Under the pieces are notes generated by a model. It saw only the letters and a program-made list of their open reading frames with translations. It searched no databases and was not told the DNA's origin. From Rhabdophis nuchalis (taxonomy: Eukaryota > Chordata > Lepidosauria > Squamata > Natricidae), in assembly GCA_039707465.1 (NCBI GenBank), contig CM077648.1, positions 21,824,119 through 21,888,118 of the forward strand: a stretch of 64,000 nt of DNA. Direction: 5' to 3'. The position numbers and the translations under genes were made by a program. Shown here piece by piece: positions 24,205 to 35,000 of this stretch; the stretch's first letter is position 1, and every line of letters starts with the position of its first letter.

Positions 24205-24328
24205 CAGGGGTGTGAAACTCATGACCCGCGGGCCGGATGTATCACGTCCTGGCCATGCCCATCCCTGGTTTAGCAAAGGGGGGAAAAGCTATGGTATGTC
24301 ATGTGACGGTGGAAGTTTGACAACCCTG
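24205..24328 (+). mobile_element. hAT-type MITE, 124 bp
   Basis: It starts CAGGGGTGTGAAACTCATGA and ends AGTTTGACAACCCTG. Flanks CCGTTACC and CTGTTACC form a 7/8 duplication. It is the same family as 54829-54945. Confidence 0.7.
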
Positions 24329-27300
24329 CTGTTACCAAATAGTAATCACTTTGGACAGAAAAGAGAGGGAAATAAAACTAAAAACACGTTCAAAACAAGT
24401 ATTGACAGTTTTTCTAACTCTTATTACCAAGAAAGCTAAGAACATCACAGATCAGGAGCCAAAATAGGACTATGAGAGATGCCTCCTGCTGGAAAGCCAG
24501 GTCAACAAGGAGCCATGCTGGTGAGGGGAGAAGATCGCTTCTCTCAGTCCCAATTGGCTTTTGAGTCCTTCTGTTGTAAGGTATTTAAGAACTACAAAAA
24601 CAGGCATAGCAATTTAGCTGACCACCATCTGCTCACACCAAATGTTCACCATTTGCAACCAAGTCACTTTTAACAATAACTTTAAATGGGGAAGAAAATA
24701 ACCCACCATTTGTAAAAGTTGCACATTTTGGTGCAACATCTAAGAGCAACCCCACATTTAGCAACACTTCCAGCAGTGAGAATAATTGTAAAGGGAACTC
24801 TCCCGCTGTTAATTATTTAACGAGATCAAGTATCTCACGTTTTGAGTATCGTTTCCAGTGTTGTAAGCAGTTTATGGTTTCCTGTTTGAGAAGGAGGTGA
24901 AAGGGAGAGGAGGGTTTTTTCACCAGACATAATCCTTGCATTGTTTTGCATTTTGAGCTATTCTGACATTAGAATTCGCTCCCCCAAAGTTAAGAGGTGT
25001 CAAATTCATCTGAGAACTCCCTTGGCAGTACTTGGGACATGAAATGACACTCCTGAGGCAAAGTTATCCTTAATTGTGTAATTAAGAATCCTGGGATTTA
25101 TGCTTCCCAGGTCAATTTACAAGTTCCCCTCCGTGGTCTTTGTTTTTTCTTCTTGGATGATAAATGTTGCACCATTTCAGAAAATATAAAGTTTAAACTT
25201 TTACATGTTTACAGTATTAAAAGCAGATAATGTCTTATACATAACTAGATAGAAAAAAAACCTAGTATATTTTAGTAATTTTATATCCATTATTCATTTG
25301 AATTTAATCTCTATCTATCACATGGTGTGATTATTATGACAGCCAATATCGCTAACATTTAAGTACTGTAGTCATTTTTGGCAATAGACCAACATTAGTA
25401 GTAAATATAAATACTTTACACTTTTAAAATGTACACCTAAATTAAATTTAGATGATATCCTTTACTGCCAGGTATTTAAGTAGATTACTAAAGACAAACG
25501 GAATGCAATTCCACTAGCTAACCCAGAATTGGGGAAGACACAGCCCATAAGTCATGCTGCTAACTTGAGACTCAAATGGTGACAAACCAGCATTTTTAAG
25601 ACTGCACCTTGCATTTCAATTTTTTGCAGTACAATTTTTGAATGCTTTCACAGCAAAAAATAAAGATGAAAATGTGAGCAGGAAGATTTTGGTAAGTAAC
25701 ACACTATTTTTCATTTTTAAAAATGCTTAGACATCTCAAAGTCACTGCATCAAAGTAAGAGCTTGTTGCTTGGAGAATTTTTAAATGTGAAAGTGGCATT
25801 TTCACCTAGGGGAGTAAAGAAAATCAGGTGAAAAATGGGGTTATATCACTTGGACCCTCCAGTTGTTCAGTGGAAAACTTCCCATCTCCAATATAGCAAA
25901 GGGTTAATTAGGATATACATGTAACACAGTATTCCTAATCACATCCATCCTGTGAATCAGAAGTATACTTGTATGTTTGCCAAACCTGGAGGAAAATGGA
26001 ATTTGAAACCAAAGATTCTTGCAATAAAAACTGGGTCTATAATAACTTATTTTGAATCAGCAAATAAAATTCACAAAGCTCTGCATTTTTGAATGCCTCA
26101 AGTGTAGCAATACAGTAACCAATTGAAGAAATAGGCTGCGTTATTAAAAGCATACAATGTTAAAAACACCCTTATTCAAGCATATGTAGTATTTTATCCA
26201 ACCATTAATTTTAAAAAATGGTATAAGGCACCGATTTCTTTTTCTGTTCAATTTCCTCTGACTCCCAGTCTTTTATAAGTGTTTTGTCACTGCCTCCTTC
26301 CTAGACCTAAGAGAAAGTGACTAGCTCAAAATTATCCAACAGGCTTTGAGACTAAGGTAGGAGCAGAACTCAAGTCTGTTTCTAGCCTGATGCCTTAACC
26401 ATGACACCAAACTAGCTTTTATACCATACAGCAAATATTTTAATGATGGAAAATACTAAAATATAGCATAACATTTCAGTAAAAAGATGGTAGACATAAT
26501 TATTCAGAATATTTGGGTAAAAATAGGGATGAAGGTGCTAATGACTAGATATAATAAAATAGAAGACACGTGAGGGCAAAATACAAGAATTAAAAACCTG
26601 CAGCCACTTTGCAACTGATTCTATAAGTTTTCACTACCTGGAGATTTACTCAGTCACCTTTCATGGTGCATTGCAATAAATAATGGGAAATTCAGAGGTC
26701 AGCTCCCAGCGTCCCATCGTTCCAGCCACCAAATACCAATTCAGCAAACTATGTTAGACAGAGTGTTAAAAGATGTTAAACAGATCGCTTTTAACTTAGC
26801 CCACACTTTCTGCCTCTTAAAACCCTTGCACTTGCTATTTTTACTGCTTAAGGCAAACATCCTCAAATGAACAATTTAAATCAGGAAAGGATTGCTGAAG
26901 GATAAGAGCTGAGGCCTTTTCCAGATCGCATTAATCATCCTCTATTTATCCAGTTAGGGTTTGTTTAATGCAAATATTTAAACCATTTATTCCTAAACTC
27001 ATCAGATTACATTTTCAAGAGACTATAATATTCAGCCATGATTTCTCTATCGGGCAATCTGAAAGTTTTATATGCAGCCCTCAAATTACCATGAACTAAT
27101 CAATGTTTCTCATGCCATGGATACTGCCCTGATAGATGTAACTGGGATCTCACTGGTCAATCATTTCCTTTTCTCAAATAGAATTAGACATTAGTACAAA
27201 CCACATTTGCTTTAATACAAGATCTGTTTTGTTTATTATAAGGGGAAGTATTAACTGCAAGGATACAGCATCAGTTTTTACACAAAATGCTATTTGGGTT

Positions 27301-28034
27301 AGTGCTAGATAAACTGCAAGAACCAAAAGGCAAAAATCAGGATAACTAGGCAAAATTTCTAAGACATTTATAGCAAAGAAGGCAAATAATATAGCTAAAG
27401 TCAGGGAGACAGCAAAACTGCCTTGATGGGTAATATTCAGACCAAAACATTTAGCTATAGGCCAGCTAAAAATCTTCGAGATTTCCTCATATCTCCCTCT
27501 CAGTATAGGAAATATGACATCATCCAACCATTACACTTTACACTGAAATTGACAATTTTGGAATATCTCCTTTAAATAAGTTTTAATCTGCCACTGTCTC
27601 AACAAACTGCATTAAGTGCCAGAATAACATTTTGCTACATTTCTCAAAATAAATGTGTAATTGACAAATTTATACCCCTCCCCCCAAACTTAGCAAGACC
27701 CGGAGGGTTTTGTTGCTGTTCTTCATTTGCTGCTCCAGGCACACTTTCAGATATCCATTTGGTTTCTAGAGATGCTAGCCTGGCAGCTAAACAATACATG
27801 GAGCATATTAATTCTAATTATAACCACAGCAAAGAATTGCATATGGATATAACATTATAGAATTCAAATCCTGGATTTGAAATCACTGTAGTTTAAGACT
27901 TATCCTTTTCTAGAATATACACTACAACAGAAGCCACAACAGAGACTATCTTGTCAAAAGTAGTACAAAGCACTTCAGTATAATGAAATAAAAGGACAAA
28001 TCTACTTGTCTAAAAGACAATTCACTGTACACAT
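24329..28034. other. Mostly unique sequence downstream of EIF4E
   Basis: AT-rich, with the degraded SINE at 26250-26420 the only repeat I recognise. A 117-codon minus frame (27527-27174) is hydrophobic but matches no family that I know. Confidence 0.4.
26250..26420 (-). repeat. Degraded tRNA-SINE-like repeat
   Basis: AAAATTATCCAACAGGCTTT and GCCTTAACCATGACACCAAA match the family at 30810-30930/37468-37525. The copy is old and limits are approximate. Confidence 0.45.
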
Positions 28035-28946
28035 TTTATTTACAGTTTTGTACACTGTCTTAATATGAATGGGACTGCTTTTCTATTTGAGCCGTACTTA
28101 AACCAAAGCAAAATTTAACCTAAGGAATACAAAGTGTTAAAATACAGCATAAGATACAAAAAACAGGAATACTATTTCTAGTAAGGAATGTAATTCTGGT
28201 GTTAACATTTTTTTAAAATCCACAATTATGTTCAGGAAATCACACAAACATATCACTGATTTGACTTGAAATGCATGAAATTTGTAGCAAAGCTTTGATA
28301 TTACAAAATAATTACCATAGAATGCACAAAATTATGTTTATTAAACCTTTTGTCATATTCCCAGATCCTTCACCAATGTTACATGAGCAAGAACTGAAAT
28401 CAGAATATCACTAATGTTATCAGAAAAGGGAAACAAATAAATTAAATCTAGCAGCCATCAGCATCAATTACAGCAATGATCATGCTGTATAAAGAAAGAT
28501 TTGCTAGAAAAATGTATGCATCATACTTTTCTTTCAAACCAGCAAAACATGTTATTGCATACAGTGAAAAGATGAAAAAGTAGTAGTTTATTCCCCTGTA
28601 GAAATGGCACTGTTTTCAGGACATTTTTTTTTAATATAATAGTTATTTTCTTAAGAAGCATCAGAGAATGGGTTAGGGAGACATATATGGATTTGAGGGA
28701 CAAATGTTGCACTGAAATTCTTTGATTGGAAAAGGTTACCTTCAGCCAAAAAATGGGGTGGGGAGGGGGGTGAGGAAGAAAACAGAAGTACAAGACAAAG
28801 CAAATGAGAGTTTCACAAATTTAGCAACATTTAGATGGAAATCAGATTTAAATGCAGTCCACTCTGCTTTTATAGAGGCTTTGGTTCAGCTCCCAAATCT
28901 CGATTGCTTGACGCAGTCTCCTATGAAATACTCTGAAGGTGTCTTC
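28035..28946 (-). other. EIF4E: Probable EIF4E 3' UTR (3' limit uncertain)
   Basis: Unique AT-rich sequence follows the stop codon. On the minus strand AATAAA hexamers occur at 28592-28587, 28342-28337 and 28040-28035, and another at 27237-27232. I cannot tell which is used. The 28035 limit is only a guess; the UTR could be shorter or longer. Confidence 0.4.
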
Positions 28947-29061
28947 TTAAACAACAAACCTATTTTTAGTGGTGGAACCACTTTTAGTAGCTGTGTCAGC
29001 ATGGGACTGATAACCAATCACTATCTTTTGAGGAAGTCCTAACCTTTCCTTGTATACTCTC
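28947..29061 (-). CDS. EIF4E: EIF4E coding exon 7 and stop codon
   Basis: The acceptor TTTCACAG precedes the exon. It encodes [20 protein letters not shown] and ends [13 protein letters not shown] with TAA at 28949-28947. The terminal Ser-rich segment contains the Mnk1/2 phosphorylation site known in the family (Ser209 in human numbering). Confidence 0.96.
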
Positions 29062-32000
29062 CTGTGAAATTAAAAACACAAAATATAAATTTAAGTAGCA
29101 TTGTTCATAAGAAAACATGGCATTAATTTTCATTGTTTAAACTCAAAATGCAATATACTAGATGTTTTTACACTATTCACCCAATATTTGACCTTATCAT
29201 TTATCACAATCAGATAACAGACACATTAGCATATAATGAATTTTATGTGGTAAACTTCCAGTAGCAGACGATCCTATGCTAAACACCCTTTAAAAACCAT
29301 GTTTCTCTGAAAGATGGCTTACATTTTCACATAAACAAACATTAGCACTTTTTTGTTTAGTCATTGCTTATCTGATTTTCAAAAGACAGACAGAAGCATG
29401 TAATATTTACAAGAATGATCAAACTAGATTGATAACACTTCCTGTTTTGAAAATTAATAAACCATATAGGAACCAGGATGGTTTGCTACATCTAAAGATC
29501 ACTGCCTTCCTATAAGTTCCTGATTATATCATCACTTTCATCTTTAGGTCTGTCAGCTAAGCCTCCTCAGTAGAAAGCATCCCAGAGTTGAAGCTGATGA
29601 GGGACTTTCACTTAAAGCTCAAATGACTAAACTCTCTAAACTTGTAACTTTAATTTAATGTTAATCAGAGTTTGTCAGCTCCCTATCAGAGTGATAGCAA
29701 AGCAGCTGATTCATGCCAAACGTCCCAAGTATGAATTACTAAAACCATTTACTGACCAAATTAAACTTACAATTCTTTCTGTCCCCTTGATTTATATTCA
29801 TAACTGAAATGTTCTGGACATCCGCATAACTTCTACCTTTCGCTACTTTGGCTATTTGCAAAAATGAGAATAGAAGCTGCTATCTTACTGAGTTAAGTAT
29901 AGGAGTATTTTGTTACTTGGAAAATCAGCTCAAAACTTATATTCCATTTGTTCAGCTGGAACCTCCTTATGATAAAATAGTCATGCCATGAATGAAAGGT
30001 TTTTGTTTTATTATTTAGTTCCAGTCATCTGGAATCAACTTATTTTAAAAGATGCTAAAATGCTTATTTTTAATGGACCTTTGTGAAACTTAATATTTTT
30101 AATGCAGAATTATTTTTGATATGTGTTAACAATTGATAAAGGCTACTCAGAACACTGGGACTTGCTTACCTTAGCTGTGATCTTCTATTAGATTGAAGTG
30201 AGTGCATGCATTAATTTTTGATGTTGCATTTAATTATTTTATACTGCACTTGTACTCACACATGAAAGATAAAGTTATTAAAATTGCAACAAAGTTTGTT
30301 CATTATGGCTGTGACTTAATTCTCTTATTTAGATGGACCTTATGGAATATCAATATGAAAAAAATATTTTGAAATTTGTTTTTACTATAAAATGTAATAC
30401 GTGTAATCCTCAACTTACAACCACAATTAAGCCTAAAGTTTCTGTTGCTAAAGAAGACAGTTAACTGAGTTTTGCCCCATTTATGACTTTTCCTACCACA
30501 GTTGTTAAATCACTGCAATTGTTAAGTAATATAGTGGTTAAGTGAATTTGGCTTCCCCATTGATTTTGATTGTCAGAAGGTCACAAATGGTGATCACATG
30601 ACCCCAGGACACTGCAAGTCATAAATATGATTCTAAGTATTTTGATCACATGACCCTGGGGATGTTACAACAAGCTGTAAGTGTGAAAAAGTCTTAAGTT
30701 ACTTTTTTCAGTGCTGTTGTAACTTTGAACGGTCTCTAAATGAACTATTTTAAGTTGAGGATTACTTGTACAATTATTTGATTTTTATGTTATCTTTTTT
30801 ATCAATTCAGTGTATTTATTTAATGCCTCCACCACTTTTCCCCAGTCTTTGAGGTGGGTTGGGCTAAGAGTGTGAATAGTCCAAAGTTATCCAGCTGGCT
30901 TTCATGACCAAAAGATGACGAGAATTCATACCATGTTTCCCCGAAAATACGACAGGGTCTTATATTTTTCTGACCCACAAAATATGGCCTTGGGCTTATT
31001 AGAGGGGGAGGGCATATTATTTTCTGGTGCAGGTGAGAAAGAGCGTTGGTACTTACCTGATACGCCTCTTCTCAGAAGGTGGGGATAGCATCCATGAATG
31101 GGTTAACACCGTCCGCTCTCTGATTGGACTGAGTCTGTTTAATATTAAATTAGGGGCCCTATATAAGCCCCCTCCACTGGACTCCTCCCAGCTTTCGACG
31201 AAGAGAATTACACACAGACTCCAAGCTTATCCAAAACCAAGTAACCAAAACGTTTATTGAACACAAAACTCAAAACACTCATCTAGAAAAACATGGAACC
31301 GCCCAAGAATAAGGGTGTGGCCGGATGCTATCCCCACCTTCTGAGAAGAGGCGTATCAGGTAAGTACCAACGCTCTTTCTCCAGAAGGTGGGGATAGCAT
31401 CCATGAATGGGACATACCCAAGCTGGATTGTCCAAAAGGGTGGGAAAACTTACTGATCCCCATCACGTTCCATGTATAAAGATTGTAGAACCCTGCGGCC
31501 AAAATCAGCCTCCGCAGCTGCAAACTTGTCCAACCTGTAGTGTTGGATGAAGGGAGAAGGCGACGACCACGTGGCCGCCCTGCAAATTTCCGCCACCGAT
31601 GCCTGCGCGGCCCAGGCCGCGGACGTGGACGCACTTCTGGTGGAATGCGCGGTGATCCCAGGTGGAACTGGCAAGTCTGATACCAGGTAAGCCCTTGCAA
31701 TACAGGACCTGATCCACCTGCCAATGGTAGAAATGGAAACTTTTCGGCCCACGGCCTGTCCCTGGAATGCTACAAAAAGAGATTCAGATCTCCGAAACTC
31801 CCCGGTCCTGTCAATGTATGTTTTTAGGGCCCGTCTGACATCCAGAGCATGCCCCTGTTGCCCCAGGGAATCCCCTTGGTCCGGACAGAAAGTAGGCAGG
31901 ACAATCTCCTGGGACCTATGGAACCAGGAACCAACCTTTGGGGTAAACGCAGGGTCCAGCCTAAGCACCACCCTATCCTCAAAAAACCTGCACAGGTCCT

Positions 32001-35000
32001 CCCGCACCGATAGGGCCTGTAACTCTGAGATTCTTCTGGCAGAGGTCACCGCCACCAGAAACACCACCTTCAACGTCAGGTATTCCACCGGGATGGTGAG
32101 TAACGGCTCAAAGGGGGCCCCGGTAAGTGCCCCCAGAACCGTTTGTAACTCCCATGAGGGGTATCTATGCACCACCGTTGGCCTGAGATTCTTTGCTCCC
32201 TTCAAGAACCTTTTAACTGTGGTATGTTGGGCCAGGGACAACCCCGTATCCCAGGCAAGGACGGAAGATAGAGCCGCCACCTGCCGCCTGAGTGTGTTGG
32301 GGGACAGCCCCCTATCGAACCCGGCTTGCAGGAAATCCAGCACCTGGGGAATGGAAGCCCCCCGTGGGTCAACTGCACGTGTATCACACCACCCACAAAA
32401 AGCACGCCATGTGGCGTTGTATATGCGAATCGTCGAGGGCCGACGGGCGGCTTGAATAGTGTCCACGACTCTGTCAGAAAAAAGTCCCCGCACTAAATTC
32501 CCCCGTTCAACCGCCACACGGTCAGTTGTAACCACTGTGGCTCCGGGTGCTGAAGGGCTCCCTGCCACAGAGAGATCCGCTCTGGTGGAATCCTCCAAGG
32601 CGGGGCCACTGACAACGCCCGGAGGTCCGCAAACCATGGCCGTCTCGGCCAGTATGGGGCCACCAGCACAATGTCCGCCTTGAGATACATGATGCGCCTG
32701 ACAACCCTGGGCAGAAGCGCAGTGGGGGGGAAGGCATAGAGGAGCCCCCGTGGCCAAGGATGGCGAAGAGCGTCCACCCCTTCCGCCCCCGGTGAGCGGA
32801 ACCGAGAGAGAAATCTGGGCAGCTGACTGTTGTCCGGGGTGGCAAACAGGTCGATCACCGGAACACCGAACCTCCTGGTAATGCCCTGGAAGAGAGAAGG
32901 ATGTAATTGCCACTCAGCTGGGTCGACCACTGACCTGCTGAGCCAGTCCGCCTGCACATTGTCCACCCCCGAGATGTGCTCCGCAGTCAGTGAGAGCAAC
33001 CTCGCCTCGGCCCAGGTGCCCAGTAATCTTGCCTCATGCATGAGTTGCCGGGATCTTGACCCCCCCTGTCTATTTATATGCGCCTTTGCAGTCATGTTGT
33101 CTGTAAGAATCAGGACGTGACACCCTCGCACTAGTGCCTCGAAATGGCGCAGGGCCAGTCGAATGGCCCTGAGTTCTAACATATTTATGCTCAGGGAGGT
33201 CTCAGCGCGATTCCACAGGCCCTGTCCCATATATGTGTCTAAGTGAGCCCCCCAGCCGGTGAGGCTTGCATCTGTAGTGATGACGATCCTATCAGCCACC
33301 CGAAAGGACGACCCTTTATCAATGGCCGAAGACATCCACCACCGAAGGGAGGCTCTCACCACCTCAGGCAACGCTACCCGCCTGAGAGACGTGCTAGATT
33401 CCGCCCTTTGAAAGGGGGCCATGAACCATTGTAGCTCCCTAGAGTGTAATCTCGCCCAAGGGACAATGTAAAAGGTGGATACCATCAACCCCAATAGCCG
33501 GGACAGCGTGGCGAGCGAGGGCCTACCATCCCTCCAGACCTGTAACACCAGACCCCTCAGGGTCACCTTACGGTCGTCGGACAGAAACACTTTCTCCTGT
33601 ACAGTGTCGATCCAGGTACCCAAATGCAAAATGCGAGATGTGGGGGTGAGGTGGCTTTTGGGAAAGTTGACCGAAAAGCCATGGGCCCTCAGGGTGTCCA
33701 AGGTGATCTGCAAATCCGCCCTGGCCGACTCCAGCGAAGTGGACTGCACTAAGATATCATCAAGATAACAATGCACCCGGACAGGGACATGACGCAGGTG
33801 TGCTGCTACGACGGCCAACAGTTTAGTAAAAACACGTGGAGCCGACGAAAGGCCAAAGGGCAAGGCCCTATATTGATAGTGAACCGAAGCATAACAAAAG
33901 CGTAAATAACAGCGATGATCAACATGAATAGGGACATGCAAGTAGGCCTCTGTGAGGTCCACAGAGGCCAAAAAATCACCCCCCCGCAGACATTCCAAAA
34001 TAGTAAGCAAAGAGTGCATTTTAAAACGTCTAAACTTGAGAAACTTGTTTAACATCTTTAAGTTTAGAATGGCCCGCCAACCACCAGAAACCTTTGGTAT
34101 CACAAAAAGGGTTGAATAGAAACCCAGGCGTTGCTGGCCTTTTGGCACCACTTGTATAGCTTGGATCTCCAAGAGGTGGTGAATCGCCTCCTGCATCAAC
34201 CGGCGTCTCCGAGGGTCCCCAGAAACAGGGGAACGTATAAAGAAGGAGGGAGGGGAAGCAATAAACTCCAGGGAAAGCCCAAAGCGAACTGTATCTCTCA
34301 CCCAGACGTCAGACGTGGTGAGATCCCATTGAGCTGCAAAGTGCAGCAACCGGCCTCCAATGGGGAACCGATGTAAGTTATCATCGGCGACCAAACCGGT
34401 TCCCCCCCCCTCGAAAGGGCCGCCTATTCTGTTGACCTCGTTGAGACCTAAAAGGCTGAGGGCGTTGGCGAAAGCCAAAGTTGCCCTGGGACCTAAAGCC
34501 CCCTTGATTATAATCATAAGCCCGGGGGTAGCCGTTATACTCCTGAGGTCTAAATGATTGCCTCCTGTTGTAGGGACCCGCCCGAGGGAAGCCTCTCCTC
34601 AGGGTAGAGGGAAGGACCTTACGTTTATCCCTCCCTTCAATGAGCAGCGGGGTGAGGGAATCCCCAAACAAGTGGCTCCCTTGGAAAGGCCCTGTCGCCA
34701 GCTTCCATTTGTGACGGACATCGGCTTGCCACTGCCTAAGCCAGAGCAGTCTACGGGACGCCACAGAGGATGTCATGGCGCGCGCAGCGAACTTCGTCGC
34801 GCTCAGCGTCGCATCTGATGAAAATTGAGTCGCCGCGATGACCTTGTTAAGGTCCTGGTGCGCCCTCACATCGTCAGCAGGGATCCTCGCCTGGAGCTGT
34901 TGTAACCAGGTGAGGCTGGACCTTGAGAAGAAGGAGGCCGCTGTGGCAGCGCGCACGGCCCAGGCCGCCGCCTGGTGCCCCCTCTGCAATGTCTGGTCCG

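Noticed and set aside
27174..27527. 117-codon hydrophobic minus-strand frame
   Set aside because: It has transmembrane-like composition, but AT-rich antisense sequence commonly yields Leu/Ile/Phe-rich frames; no family or splice context supports it.
31724..32455. 243-codon plus-strand open frame
   Set aside because: It is antisense to the DIRS recombinase, and the minus-strand catalytic motifs show the real coding strand.
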